From the NCBI RefSeq assembly GCF_001894825.1, contig NZ_BCWY01000007.1:62001-126000 (forward strand): DNA of 64,000 nt, given 5' to 3'. The translations under genes and the position numbers were made by a program. This stretch comes from Rhodococcus jostii NBRC 16295. GTDB taxonomy: Bacteria > Actinomycetota > Actinomycetes > Mycobacteriales > Mycobacteriaceae. Shown in pieces: positions 18,259 to 27,285 of this stretch. Below the pieces are notes generated by a model. The model had not been told where the DNA came from. It worked only from the letters and a program-made list of their open reading frames with translations, and did not search any database. The first letter of the stretch is position 1. Each line of letters begins with the position of its first letter.

Positions 18259-18277
18259 TGAGAACCTATTCGCATAT
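18259..18277. promoter_or_regulatory. shared 19-bp motif upstream of pxpA
   Basis: Runs from TGAGAA to CGCATAT and matches 24056-24074 at 18 of 19 bases; the second copy precedes the aminotransferase gene. It lies about 80 bases before the pxpA start in an AT-rich tract. Candidate operator for the TetR protein encoded at 25291. Confidence 0.5.
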
Positions 18278-18358
18278 TTGGAATCTGATACGGCTGGGCC
18301 AGCAACAACGACGTTCGGCGCAGTTCTCGGATCTCTGGACACCTTCTGAGGAGAACTC

Positions 18359-19156
18359 ATGGCTGACAAGTCTCTGGCCCTGGTAGCGGATCTCGGCGAA
18401 AGCTTCGGCAACTACACCATCGGCGACGACGACGCGGTGCTGGATCTGGTGACCATGGCCAACGTTGCGTGTGGTTTCCACGCCGGTGACCCGCGGGTCA
18501 TGGAGCGGACGGTTCGTGCCTGCATCGAGCGGGGCGTCGAGATAGGCGCCCACCCCGGATACCCCGACCTGGTCGGATTCGGCCGCCGGGCGATGGCGTG
18601 TACCGAAGACGAGATCCGCACCGACACCCTGTACCAGATGGGTGCGCTGAGCGCCTTCGTGAAGGCGCAGGGTGGCACGCTCAGCCACGTCAACCCGCAC
18701 GGCCGGATGGGCAACCTCACCGTCACCGACCCGGTGCACGCGCGGGGTGTCGCGGACGCCGTCGCCGCCTTCGACCCGGAGCTGATCGTCGTCACGCAGG
18801 AGGGCCTGCTCGCCGAGGAAGCGCGCGCCCGGGGACTGCGTGTTGCCCTCGTCTTCCTCGCCGACCGCGGTTACGAGGACGACGGCACCCCCGTGCTGCG
18901 CACGAAGCCCGGCGCCTTGCTGCACGACGCCGACGAGGTTGCCGCCCGTACCGTGCGGATGGCGAAGGAGGGTGTCGTGCGCACCGTGCACGGCACCGAC
19001 ATCCCGCAGGAATGCGACCTCGTCCTGCTGCACGGCGACAACGCGGAGGCCATCGTCAACGCGAACAAGCTGCGCTCGGCATTGGTGGACGCCCACGTCG
19101 CCGTCAAGCCTCTGCGTGAGGTGCTGGCAGACAAAGCTCGCGCCGTCACGGTCTGA
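18359..19156 (+). CDS. pxpA: 5-oxoprolinase subunit A (LamB/YcsF family)
   Basis: 265 aa. LamB/YcsF signatures: LVADLGESFGNYTIGDDDA at the N terminus, VACGFHAGDP near 37-46, GAHPGYPDLVGFGRR near 62-76 and SHVNPHGRMGN near 116-126. PxpA works with PxpB and PxpC to hydrolyse 5-oxoproline (pyroglutamate) to glutamate with ATP. GAGGAG precedes the ATG. The three subunit genes follow in order A-B-C. Strictly, close YcsF paralogues serve other lactam or urea-like substrates, so 5-oxoproline is the likely but unproven substrate. Confidence 0.88.
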   Translation: MADKSLALVADLGESFGNYTIGDDDAVLDLVTMANVACGFHAGDPRVMERTVRACIERGVEIGAHPGYPDLVGFGRRAMACTEDEIRTDTLYQMGALSAFVKAQGGTLSHVNPHGRMGNLTVTDPVHARGVADAVAAFDPELIVVTQEGLLAEEARARGLRVALVFLADRGYEDDGTPVLRTKPGALLHDADEVAARTVRMAKEGVVRTVHGTDIPQECDLVLLHGDNAEAIVNANKLRSALVDAHVAVKPLREVLADKARAVTV

Positions 19157-19160
19157 TCCG

Positions 19161-19892
19161 ATGCTGCCCTCCGCAACGCCGGCAATCACACAGATCGTCT
19201 ACGGCGACGCTGCGGTCATGATCGAGGTGTCGGGGTCGGATCTCGAGACCCGGCGCGCCGTCACGCGTGCGCTGCGGAAGGCGGTGCTCACCGACACGCC
19301 TCGGGGAGTCGTCGACGTGGTCGGCGGACTCGAATCGGTACTGGTGCGTTTCGACTGCGCCCAGGTGATTCACGACGACGTCTCGCGCGATCTCGACCGC
19401 CTGATCGGGGCCATCGTGCACACCGACGGTGACGACACGGCCGCGAGACATTTTCTGGTGCCGACCGTGTTCGGTGGTGAGCACGGACCCGACCTGGCGC
19501 CCGTCGCCGGTGAACTCGGCCTGACCGAAGACGAACTCGTCGACCTGTTCACGTCGGCGTCCATGACCGTCGACGTTCTCGGCTCGGGAATTGCGCCCAT
19601 GATGCACGGGGCCACGTTCCCGGGTTCCGTGGCCCGCTGCCGGACGCCCCGCGCCAACGTCGCCGCGGGCGCTGTCATGGTGGCGGGCCACAATGCCATC
19701 ATCGGCCCGGCGCCCGGGCCGAGCGGCTGGCGCATCCTCGGCCGGACTCCGCTCGCTCTGTTCGACATTCACCGTGATCCAGTCGTCCACTACACGCCGG
19801 GAGACATATTCCGATTCAGGGCCGTCTCCGAATCCGAGTGGTCCACGCTGGCCGGACGTCCTCTCGAACCGGTAGGTGCCTTGACATCATGA
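19161..19892 (+). CDS. pxpB: 5-oxoprolinase subunit B (allophanate hydrolase subunit 1 family)
   Basis: 243 aa from ATG 19161, four bases after the pxpA stop. KipI/AHS1 domain with YGDAAVMIEV at the N terminus, the GLTEDELVDLFTSASMTV segment, and PMMHGATFPGSVARCRTPRA resembling the conserved PRL/TPR region of the family. C-terminal GPSGWRILGRTPLALFD is the usual AHS1 ending. Forms the B half of PxpBC. The stop overlaps the pxpC start (ATGA). Confidence 0.85.
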   Translation: MLPSATPAITQIVYGDAAVMIEVSGSDLETRRAVTRALRKAVLTDTPRGVVDVVGGLESVLVRFDCAQVIHDDVSRDLDRLIGAIVHTDGDDTAARHFLVPTVFGGEHGPDLAPVAGELGLTEDELVDLFTSASMTVDVLGSGIAPMMHGATFPGSVARCRTPRANVAAGAVMVAGHNAIIGPAPGPSGWRILGRTPLALFDIHRDPVVHYTPGDIFRFRAVSESEWSTLAGRPLEPVGALTS

Positions 19893-20902
19893 CCGCAGAT
19901 GCTGAAATCATTGTCCAGCAACCGGGTTGGCTGACCACACTGCAGGACCTGGGCCGGGCCGGGTCGGAGCACCTCGGTGTGCCGGTGAGCGGGGCCTCCG
20001 ACCAGTACTCCGCCGCAGTCGGCAACGTCCTCGTCGGTAATGCCCGGGGCGCCACGCTGATCGAGATCATGGCCACCGAGTTCTCGGCGACCGTCACGGC
20101 CGATCTGCTGATCGCGGTCACCGGAGCGACCGCCGACGTCCGGGTGTCCGGGCACCGCGCTCCGATGTGGGCGCCGCTGTGCGTCCCGGCGGGATCTCGC
20201 ATCACGATTCGCAACGTGCGGAACGGTATTCGAACCTACCTGTGCGTGAACGGCGAATTGGAAACCGACCGTTTCCTCGGGAGCGCTGCCCCCGATGCGC
20301 GCATGGGTTTTCCGCAACGCCTCGGAGCCGGACAGCGGGTCCGGCTTCGGACGGACTACGTCGACTTCGTGCACCCGTACGCGCAGCAGCCGTTGCTCCG
20401 GCTCCCGGTTCGGATCCCCGACCGGCGCCGCGACAGCTGGGTCGTCGACGTGACCGACGGTCCGGAAACGGCTGCAGTCGGGGGTATTCGGGAGCTTCTC
20501 GAATCCTCCGAGTACACGGTGACAGATCGGTCGAATCACGTCGGGCTCAGGTTGTCGGGTCCGGTCGCGCACCCCGAGGGGCTCGACGAAATCATCTCCC
20601 ACGGGGTCCCCATCGGGGGTGTGGAGATTCCACACTCGGACGAGCTGATCATCCTCGGGCGAGCGCGGTCGCTGACCGCCGGATATCCGATCGTGGCGGT
20701 GGTGACGTCCTCGTCGATGTCGATTCTCGGCCAGGCCGGCCCGGGGCAGAAGCTGCGAATCCGTTGGAGCAGTATGGAAGACGCAATCGCCACGTACCGC
20801 TCGCAGCAGGCGGACCTCGACGAGCTGGAGGAGGCGGTGCAGCGGGTGTTCGACGCCGTGAACCTGCCGCATCACACCCGGGTGGTCCAGCCGACCGCCT
20901 GA
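19889..20902 (+). CDS. pxpC: 5-oxoprolinase subunit C (allophanate hydrolase subunit 2 family)
   Basis: 337 aa from ATG 19889, overlapping pxpB. KipA/AHS2 domain: PGWLTTLQDLGRAG at the N terminus, GVPVSGASDQYSAAVGNVLV near 31-50, and late TAGYPIVAVVTSSSMSILGQ followed by a basic segment. Completes the oxoprolinase complex in the cytosol. A strong hairpin follows at 20920. Confidence 0.87.
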   Translation: MTADAEIIVQQPGWLTTLQDLGRAGSEHLGVPVSGASDQYSAAVGNVLVGNARGATLIEIMATEFSATVTADLLIAVTGATADVRVSGHRAPMWAPLCVPAGSRITIRNVRNGIRTYLCVNGELETDRFLGSAAPDARMGFPQRLGAGQRVRLRTDYVDFVHPYAQQPLLRLPVRIPDRRRDSWVVDVTDGPETAAVGGIRELLESSEYTVTDRSNHVGLRLSGPVAHPEGLDEIISHGVPIGGVEIPHSDELIILGRARSLTAGYPIVAVVTSSSMSILGQAGPGQKLRIRWSSMEDAIATYRSQQADLDELEEAVQRVFDAVNLPHHTRVVQPTA

Positions 20903-20919
20903 GGTCCCCGCACCGTACA

Positions 20920-20948
20920 GAGGCCCTGGAGCACCGCTCCGGGGCCTC
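20920..20948 (+). terminator. hairpin after pxpC
   Basis: Arms GAGGCCCTGGAGC and GCTCCGGGGCCTC around ACC, with one mismatch. No T-run, as common in actinobacteria. Located 18 bases after the pxpC stop. Confidence 0.6.
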
Positions 20949-21134
20949 AGTGGCGTGCGTGGACGCTCCCTCCCTTTGCGGGAGTTCACACATCGGTCGC
21001 CCGTGTCACCGGATCTTTACAAACAGGTCTTGACGCGGACATAACCAAGTGTGAAGCTGCTCTCAATAGAAAAACATTTCTCACTCTGTCGGTGGTTGAT
21101 CCCGCGAGTCGAGACGAACCGAAGGGAAGCCCCG

Positions 21135-21773
21135 ATGTCTGAACTGGACGGCGCACAACTCCGCATCTCCGCCGGCTGGACCCGGCCGGCGCCGGAGCTG
21201 GTCGCAGAGTTCGCCCGATTCCAGGTCGCCAATCTCGGCGACGCGATGGAGCGCCTGGGAATCTGCGACTCCGGCATCTCCCCGATCTGGCCCGGCGCGA
21301 AGTTCGTCGGCACAGCGCTCCCCATCCTCACGACGGCGGGCGACAACGCAGCCATCATCAAGTCGCAGGAGTTCATCCAGCCCGGCGACGTGGTCATGGT
21401 CAACGGGGCGGGTCACCTCGGCCGTGCTCTCATCGGCGACAACCTCGTCCAGCGCTTCGCAGCACGTGGTGCCGCCGGCGCGGTCGTCGACGGGTGCGTC
21501 CGCGACCGCGAGACCATCGAGAACCTCGGTTTTCCGGTCTTCGCGCGGGGCGTGACCCCGGCCGGACCGTTCAAGAACGGACCCGGCGTGATCGGTGAGG
21601 ACGTCGCGATCGGCGGCGTCGTCTTCCATCCCGGTGACATCGTCTGCGCCGACAGCGACGGCATCATCGTCATTCCGCCTGCACGTGCCCGCGAAGTGCT
21701 CGACGCCGTTCTCGCGGTGGTCGCGCGTGAAGAGGCCCTGGACGCCGAGGTCGCTGCGGCGACCTTCAGCTGA
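21135..21773 (+). CDS. RraA-like protein / 4-hydroxy-4-methyl-2-oxoglutarate aldolase family
   Basis: 212 aa from ATG 21135 with GAAGGGA upstream. The family core is visible: QVANLGDAMERLG near 30-42, VMVNGAGHLGRALIGDNLV near 87-105 and VVDGCVRD at 117-124, where R123 and D124 match the substrate- and metal-binding pair of HMG/CHA aldolases. Catalytic RraA-like proteins cleave 2-keto-4-hydroxy acids to pyruvate; true RraA inhibits RNase E. The catabolic setting (oxoprolinase, transporter, SDR, aminotransferase) favours an aldolase. Confidence 0.8.
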   Translation: MSELDGAQLRISAGWTRPAPELVAEFARFQVANLGDAMERLGICDSGISPIWPGAKFVGTALPILTTAGDNAAIIKSQEFIQPGDVVMVNGAGHLGRALIGDNLVQRFAARGAAGAVVDGCVRDRETIENLGFPVFARGVTPAGPFKNGPGVIGEDVAIGGVVFHPGDIVCADSDGIIVIPPARAREVLDAVLAVVAREEALDAEVAAATFS

Positions 21774-21829
21774 CAGATGCCCGTGTCCGCCACATCAGCG
21801 ATAATCCCGGAGAAAGGGAACGCAAGGTC

Positions 21830-23143
21830 ATGACTGTCACCAATCCACCCGCGACCGATTCCGACAACCGGAAGGTAGTCAAGAAGGTCACCATTGCCGG
21901 GGGTATCGGCTCGTTCGTCGAGTGGTACGACTACGGCATCTACGGTCTGCTCGTACCCACCCTCGCTATCGTGTTCGCCCCGGGAAACGGCAGCTCGGGT
22001 GGCATCATGCTCACCTACGTCGGGTTCCTCATCAGCTTCCTGGTGCGGCCCTTCGGCGGTGTCATCTCGGGTTATCTCGGCGACAAGCTGGGCCGCAAGA
22101 CTCTCCTCGCCTTCCTGCTGCTGATGATCTCCGGTTCCACCGCTGCCATCGGCATGATTCCGAGCTTCGAGACGATCGGCTGGGCCGCGCCGATCCTGCT
22201 CATCTGCATGCGGATGATCCAGGGCTTTTCCGCGGGCGGCGAGGCGTCGGGCGCCATGTCGTTCGTGGGCGAGTACGCCGACGACGACAAGCGTGGCCGC
22301 ACCACCTGCTGGCTGCCCATGGGTTCGTTCGCGGCCCTGCTGGCGGGAAGCCTGATCTCCAGTGCGATCATCCAGCTGCTGGGCCAGGACGTGCTCGAAT
22401 CCTGGGCGTGGCGCATCCCGTTCCTGCTGGCAGTGCCGATGGGTCTGGTCGGTTTCTACATCCGGAACCGGCTCGAGGACACCCCCCGATTCCAGGCCCT
22501 GCGTGAGGCCAAGGTGGTCGAACGGAACCCGCTGAAGGTGGCGCTCACCTCGAAGCGGCACCTGAAGGCCATCGCCATGACCATCGCGCTTCCCGCACTC
22601 AACGGACCCGGCTACTACATCCTCTTCGTGTACATGCCGACCTACCTGAAGAAGGAGCAGGGATTCAGCCAGCTCCAGGGACTGCTGGTGACCGCGGTGA
22701 GCCTGGTGGCGATCCTCATCGCGATCCCCTACGCGGCGCGGCTCTCCGACCGCATCGGGCGCAAGCCGGTGCTGCTGTACTCCGCGCTCGCCATGGGTGT
22801 TGCGTCCTACCCGTGTTTCCAGATGATCTCGACGGGCAACCTCGCCGCCGCGGCGCTGGCGGGAATCATTCTCGCGGCACTGTTCGCCGGACATGCCGGT
22901 GTGATCCAGGTCCAGCTCGTCGAACTCTTCCCGACCAACGTGCGCTACAGCGCGTACAGCATCGGGTTCAACATCACCACGGTCGTGTTCGGTGGCAGCG
23001 CCCCACTGGTCATGAACTGGCTCATCGGACTGACGGGTGACAAGAGCATCCCGGCGTACGCGGTGATCCTGACGGCGATCATCACCGCGCTGACGGCGCT
23101 GAAGCTCGTCGAAACCGCCGGCCGGCCCCTGCAGGACACGTAG
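21830..23143 (+). CDS. MFS transporter, metabolite:H+ symporter (MHS) family
   Basis: 437 aa, 12 hydrophobic segments. The N-terminal GSFVEWYDYGIYGLL is the hallmark of the MHS branch (ProP, ShiA, KgtP relatives), followed by the motif-A loop GYLGDKLGRKT. MHS proteins import small carboxylates, betaines or amino-acid derivatives with protons. Together with pxpABC, the likely cargo is a pyroglutamate-like or keto acid; this is inference. A strong terminator follows at 23164. Confidence 0.85.
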   Translation: MTVTNPPATDSDNRKVVKKVTIAGGIGSFVEWYDYGIYGLLVPTLAIVFAPGNGSSGGIMLTYVGFLISFLVRPFGGVISGYLGDKLGRKTLLAFLLLMISGSTAAIGMIPSFETIGWAAPILLICMRMIQGFSAGGEASGAMSFVGEYADDDKRGRTTCWLPMGSFAALLAGSLISSAIIQLLGQDVLESWAWRIPFLLAVPMGLVGFYIRNRLEDTPRFQALREAKVVERNPLKVALTSKRHLKAIAMTIALPALNGPGYYILFVYMPTYLKKEQGFSQLQGLLVTAVSLVAILIAIPYAARLSDRIGRKPVLLYSALAMGVASYPCFQMISTGNLAAAALAGIILAALFAGHAGVIQVQLVELFPTNVRYSAYSIGFNITTVVFGGSAPLVMNWLIGLTGDKSIPAYAVILTAIITALTALKLVETAGRPLQDT

Positions 23144-23163
23144 ACCCGGCGTTCGTACGACAC

Positions 23164-23201
23164 GGCCGGGGCGGAAACCACCGACGGTATCCGCCCCGGC
23201 C
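23164..23201 (+). terminator. strong hairpin terminator after MHS transporter gene
   Basis: Perfect 12-bp stem GGCCGGGGCGGA / TCCGCCCCGGCC with a 14-base loop, 20 bases after the stop, followed by a pyrimidine-rich tract. Confidence 0.7.
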
Positions 23202-23242
23202 CTCGCTTTCTCTCTGCGCACGACACGAAAGGACACCCCGAA

Positions 23243-24058
23243 ATGGGATTGCTCGACGGAAAGATTGCCCTGGTCACCGGTGCCGGAACCGGGATAGGCC
23301 GGGAATCGGCGATCAAGCTCGCGACCGAGGGCGCCACCGTCGTCCTGGTCGGCCGCCGGGAGGCGGTACTCGCCGAGGTCGCCGCCGCGATCACCGAGGC
23401 CGGCGGCACCGCACTGGTGAAGCCGGCGCACATCGAGGACAGCGAGCAGATTCACTCGTTGATCCATTCGGTGCAGAGCGAGGCCGGTCCGATCGACATC
23501 CTGGTGAACAACGCCGGTGCGGGCGGAAGGGTGCTCAACGTCCGGTGGACGAGCGAGGACGAATGGAACGAGATCCTCGGTGTGAATCTCACCGCCGTGT
23601 ATCTGCTGACTCAGGCGGTGTTGCCCAGCATGCTCGAGCGGGGCGCCGGCACGATCGTCACCGTTTCCTCACTGGCCGCCGCGAATCCCAATCTGCTGGG
23701 CGGTGCGGCGTACGGCGCCGCGAAGGCCGGCGTCCGGAACTTCATGACCTACCTGCACAACACGTTCCGCAACGACGGCATCCGCGCCACGTGCATCCTG
23801 CCCGGCGAAGTGAGCACCCCGATCATGGACAACCGGGCCAACCCGCCCAGCCAGGAAGTACGTGACGCCATGGTCCAACCCGACGACGTCGCCCGCGCGG
23901 TGCACCTCGCCGCCACACTCCCGCCGCGGACGGTCATCCCCGAACTCGTCATCGCCCCGACCCGTCAGCGCGACATCTCCGGCGACCTCGAGGTCAGCCG
24001 GTGGAAGGGAGCGCCGGAAGACATCCTCAGAGGCCTTGACGTGCACCACGGTAGATGA
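23243..24058 (+). CDS. short-chain dehydrogenase/reductase
   Basis: 271 aa. TGAGTGIG at 12-19, NNAG at 89-92, SS at 142-143 and Y157-x3-K161 form the classical SDR active site. Arg37-Arg39 after beta2 (VGRRE) suggest NADP preference. GAAAGGACA before the ATG. It is separated from the transporter gene by a terminator and followed by the shared 19-bp motif, so it may be its own short unit. Substrate unknown; a hydroxy or keto acid of the oxoproline/aldolase pathway is possible. Confidence 0.85.
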   Translation: MGLLDGKIALVTGAGTGIGRESAIKLATEGATVVLVGRREAVLAEVAAAITEAGGTALVKPAHIEDSEQIHSLIHSVQSEAGPIDILVNNAGAGGRVLNVRWTSEDEWNEILGVNLTAVYLLTQAVLPSMLERGAGTIVTVSSLAAANPNLLGGAAYGAAKAGVRNFMTYLHNTFRNDGIRATCILPGEVSTPIMDNRANPPSQEVRDAMVQPDDVARAVHLAATLPPRTVIPELVIAPTRQRDISGDLEVSRWKGAPEDILRGLDVHHGR

Positions 24059-24074
24059 GAAACTATTCGCATAT
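24056..24074. promoter_or_regulatory. shared 19-bp motif upstream of aminotransferase
   Basis: Second copy of the TGAGAA-to-CGCATAT motif (18 of 19 bases as at 18259-18277). It overlaps a perfect CGCATATGCG palindrome at 24068-24077, immediately before the aminotransferase gene, whose downstream neighbour is a TetR gene. Confidence 0.5.
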
Positions 24075-24127
24075 GCGATGCAGTACTCAATTGAGATCGT
24101 GCAGATTTCGAAAGGATCGGTAGACCT

Positions 24128-25273
24128 GTGATCAACTTTGCCCCCTCGGACGCGGTGAACCGGGTCGAAGAAGCCTCACTCCGGACTCAGCAGCCGCAGT
24201 CAGGCGGCGACATGGTGTCCCTCGCCATGGGCGAACCGGATTTCGACACCCCGGAGCGGATCCGTCGCTCGGCAGCCGCCGCACTCGAGGCCGGCTACAC
24301 CCACTACGCCGCCCAACTCGGTGACGCCGATCTGCGCGCCGCGGTAGCGGAACAGGTGAGCGCCCTCGCCGGAACGACCTACGGGTCCGACCAGATCCTC
24401 GTCACCCACGGCGGTACGGGCGGACTCGCAGCGGCGATCCTCGCAACTGTGAACCCGGGAGACAAGGTCGTGATTCCCGACCCCACCTACTCCCTGTACG
24501 CGGATCTCGTTCACCTGGCCGGTGGCGTGTGCGTGCCGGTGGCGCTGCAGGACGACCTGCACTGGGACCTCGACTCGCTCGCCGCTGCACTCGCCGGCGC
24601 GAAGCTGTTCGTGTTCTGCAACCCCTCCAACCCCACCGGCGTCGTGCACCGCACCAAGGAACTCGAGGTACTCGGCGAGATCCTCCGGAAGTCCGACACG
24701 CTGGTGATCGCCGACGAGGCCTACAGCGAACTCGTCTACGGTAGTGAGCCTTTCACCTCGGCACTGCAGATTCCCGAGTTGGTCGAACGAACCCTGTACT
24801 GCCAGACCTTCTCGAAGAGTTACGCCATGACCGGGTGGCGGGTGGGATACCTGGCCGGGTCGAGTGCGGTCATCACCGCCTGCGCCCGGGTGCACAACAG
24901 CAACAACGGTTCGGTCAACACGGCCGTCCAACGTGCCGCCCTCACCGCGCTCACCGAGTGCGCCGACGACGTCGCCACCATGCGGGAGGCCTACCGGGCG
25001 CGTCGGATCCTGATGCGTGACGCCCTGTCCCAGGTTCCCGGGCTGGAGTTGGGAGACCCCGAGGGCGCCTTCTACTTCTTCCCGAAGTACTCGGCCGACG
25101 TCCCTTCCGTCGAGGTCGTGCGGATCCTCCGCGAGCACGGCGTCGCGGTCCGGCCCGGCAGCGAGTTCGGCGCTCACGGCGAAGGTCACCTGCGCCTGTC
25201 CTACGCTGCGAGTTCGGAGGCGATCACCGAAGGCGTGGCCCGGCTGGCGCGCGGGCTGGCCTCGCTGGCGTAA
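24128..25273 (+). CDS. class I/II PLP-dependent aminotransferase
   Basis: 381 aa, GTG start at 24128 with AAAGGATCGG upstream. Fold type I markers: SNPTG at 167-171, D196 in VIADEAYSELVYG, the Schiff-base lysine K230 in TFSKSYAMTGWRVGYLAG, and R238 nearby; a C-terminal HLRLSYA segment gives the carboxylate-binding Arg. Similar to the AspC/AlaT-like group that exchanges amino groups between amino acids and 2-keto acids. Preceded by the shared 19-bp motif, and followed by the TetR gene, with which it is probably co-transcribed. Confidence 0.9.
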   Translation: MINFAPSDAVNRVEEASLRTQQPQSGGDMVSLAMGEPDFDTPERIRRSAAAALEAGYTHYAAQLGDADLRAAVAEQVSALAGTTYGSDQILVTHGGTGGLAAAILATVNPGDKVVIPDPTYSLYADLVHLAGGVCVPVALQDDLHWDLDSLAAALAGAKLFVFCNPSNPTGVVHRTKELEVLGEILRKSDTLVIADEAYSELVYGSEPFTSALQIPELVERTLYCQTFSKSYAMTGWRVGYLAGSSAVITACARVHNSNNGSVNTAVQRAALTALTECADDVATMREAYRARRILMRDALSQVPGLELGDPEGAFYFFPKYSADVPSVEVVRILREHGVAVRPGSEFGAHGEGHLRLSYAASSEAITEGVARLARGLASLA

Positions 25274-25290
25274 GAACGAGGGAGAGGATC

Positions 25291-25932
25291 ATGACGATGG
25301 CCAAGAAGCCGATGCGCAGTGACACCGAACGGAATCGACGCAGCCTGATCCAGGCAGCCGTCAAGTTGTCCTCCGGCAACGACGAGCCTGTCAACATGAC
25401 CGAGGTCGCCAAGGCCGCCGAGGTGTCGCCGGCCACCGCGTACCGCCAGTTCAGTTCGGTCGACGACATTCTCGGCGAGTACCGGTTCGAGGTCGGTTGC
25501 CGGATGCGGGACTACGCTCGCACGCTCGACACGGTCGGACTGGAACGGCTCGAGGAGCTCTGCCGATGCTGGGTGGGACTCGTCGTCGAGCACGGTGAGG
25601 CCATGGTCGCCACCAGGTCGCGGCACGGATACCTGGAACGGCTGCGCGAGGACACCTACTACCTGACCGTGCAGGCGGAGGCATTGCTCGAGCCACTGCA
25701 GCAGTCGGCGCGAGAGCTCGGCATCGCCGACATCGGCGACGAGGCCCTGTTCCTCTGGAACCTCCTGTTCGACCCGCGAGAGATATTCGACCTACTCAAC
25801 ACGGTGGGCCTGTCGGCCGAGCAGGTGGGCACCCAGCTCTTCGCCGCACTGCGCGGCGCTCTGACAGGCTGGGCCGCCGCCCGCGGCGAGCAGGACCTGT
25901 CCCGGTCGTGGTCCAACGGGGTCAGAACGTGA
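25291..25932 (+). CDS. TetR-family transcriptional regulator
   Basis: 213 aa. N-terminal TetR HTH: MTEVAKAAEVSPATAYRQF around residues 35-53; alpha-helical ligand domain after it. AGGGAGAGG precedes the ATG. It is the only DNA-binding gene in the 18-33 kb block and lies downstream of the aminotransferase, so it is the best candidate to bind the motif at 18259 and 24056. The stop overlaps the gluconokinase start. Confidence 0.85.
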   Translation: MTMAKKPMRSDTERNRRSLIQAAVKLSSGNDEPVNMTEVAKAAEVSPATAYRQFSSVDDILGEYRFEVGCRMRDYARTLDTVGLERLEELCRCWVGLVVEHGEAMVATRSRHGYLERLREDTYYLTVQAEALLEPLQQSARELGIADIGDEALFLWNLLFDPREIFDLLNTVGLSAEQVGTQLFAALRGALTGWAAARGEQDLSRSWSNGVRT

Positions 25933-26474
25933 CGGCCCTGCAGATCGTCGTGATGGGGGTCGCCGGCTGCGGCAAAACCTCCGTGGCTCAGGCCATCTCC
26001 GAGATCACCGGAGCGCGACTCGGCGAGGCCGACGAACTGCATCCCGCGTCGAACATCGACAAGATGAGCCGCGGAGTCCCGCTCACGGACGACGACCGCG
26101 GGCCGTGGCTCGAGGACATCGCCCGATGGCTCGCCGACGGCGCCGAAACCGGAATACCTGGAGTCATAGCCTGTTCCGCCCTCAAACGGCGCTACCGGGA
26201 CGTCCTCCGGTCGGGTGGCGCACCGATCTTCTTCGTTCATCTGCGAGCCGACCCGGACCTCATCGCGGGACGCATGAACGCTCGCACCGACCACTTCATG
26301 CCCACGAGCCTCCTCGACTCCCAGTTCGCGATCCTCGAGCGACTGCAGCCCGGAGAAATCGGGATCGAACTCGAGGCCGTACAGACTCCCGCCGACCTGG
26401 CCAGGGCAGCACTCGACGCGAGTGGACTGCACACGGATCAGGACCGGCCGACCTTCATCGGAGGACCAGCGTGA
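25929..26474 (+). CDS. gntK: gluconokinase
   Basis: 181 aa from GTG 25929, overlapping the TetR stop by four bases. Walker A GVAGCGKT at 10-17, the GntK-specific EADELHPASNIDKMSRGVPL, DDDRGPWL and CSALKRRYRD segments, and RMNARTDHFMPTSLLDSQF in the lid region. Phosphorylates D-gluconate with ATP to 6-phosphogluconate for the pentose phosphate route. Directly followed by gluconate 5-dehydrogenase and idonate dehydrogenase genes. Confidence 0.92.
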   Translation: MTALQIVVMGVAGCGKTSVAQAISEITGARLGEADELHPASNIDKMSRGVPLTDDDRGPWLEDIARWLADGAETGIPGVIACSALKRRYRDVLRSGGAPIFFVHLRADPDLIAGRMNARTDHFMPTSLLDSQFAILERLQPGEIGIELEAVQTPADLARAALDASGLHTDQDRPTFIGGPA

Positions 26475-27244
26475 CCAGCCACCCCGCGTTCGACATCGAA
26501 AACCAGATCGCGCTCGTCACCGGGTCGAGTCGAGGAATCGGCTTCGCCCTGGCAGAGGGGCTCGCACAGGCCGGTGCCGTCGTCGTACTCAACGGCCGGA
26601 ACTCCGACGCACTCGAGCTGGCCCGCAAGCAGATCCACGAACGCACCGGGGCGAACGTGTTCGCCTACGCGTTCGACGTCACCGACGCGGCCCAGGTCGC
26701 CGACGCCGCGGCCGCGATCGAGAAGGAGGTAGGCCCCGTCCGGATCCTGGTGAACAACACCGGCGTCCAGCACCGCAGTCCCCTCCTCGAATTCAGTGAG
26801 GACGACTTCCGGCGGGTACTCGACACCAACCTCACGAGCGCGTTCCTCGTGGGACGTGAATTCGCCCGCGCGATGGTGCAACGTGGGGTCGGGAAGATCG
26901 TCAACATCTGCTCGATCCAGAGCGATCTCGCCCGGCCCGGTATCGCCCCCTACGCCGCGAGCAAGGGTGGCCTGAAGATGCTGACCCGCGGAATGTGTGC
27001 GGACTGGGCACCGCACGGGCTGTGCGTGAACGCCATAGCGCCAGGCTACTTCGACACCGAACTGACCTCAGCCCTGGTCCAGGACGGCGACTTCTCGGCC
27101 TGGCTCGCGGGGCGCACCCCGGCCGGACGCTGGGGCCGCCCCGACGAGCTGGTCGGTGCACTGCTGTTCCTGGCCTCGGGCGCATCGGATTTCGTCAACG
27201 GCCAGATTCTGTACGTCGACGGCGGTATGACCGCGGTCGTCTAG
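26471..27244 (+). CDS. idnO: gluconate 5-dehydrogenase (SDR)
   Basis: 257 aa, GTG start overlapping gntK by four bases. TGSSRGIG at 17-24, the NNTG variant at 95-98 with VQHRSPLLEF directly after, typical of Ga5DH/IdnO, S148, Y161 and K165. Interconverts 5-ketogluconate and gluconate. The position between gntK and an idonate-type dehydrogenase gives the standard idonate-to-gluconate sequence. Confidence 0.85.
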   Translation: MTSHPAFDIENQIALVTGSSRGIGFALAEGLAQAGAVVVLNGRNSDALELARKQIHERTGANVFAYAFDVTDAAQVADAAAAIEKEVGPVRILVNNTGVQHRSPLLEFSEDDFRRVLDTNLTSAFLVGREFARAMVQRGVGKIVNICSIQSDLARPGIAPYAASKGGLKMLTRGMCADWAPHGLCVNAIAPGYFDTELTSALVQDGDFSAWLAGRTPAGRWGRPDELVGALLFLASGASDFVNGQILYVDGGMTAVV

Positions 27245-27285
27245 AGACCACACCGAGTTTCATCGAAGAGCGGAGCGCAGAACAC

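Noticed and set aside
21413..23467. 684-codon open frame on the - strand
   Set aside because: Antisense to the MHS transporter and RraA-like genes, with Arg/His/Gly-rich composition and no motif.
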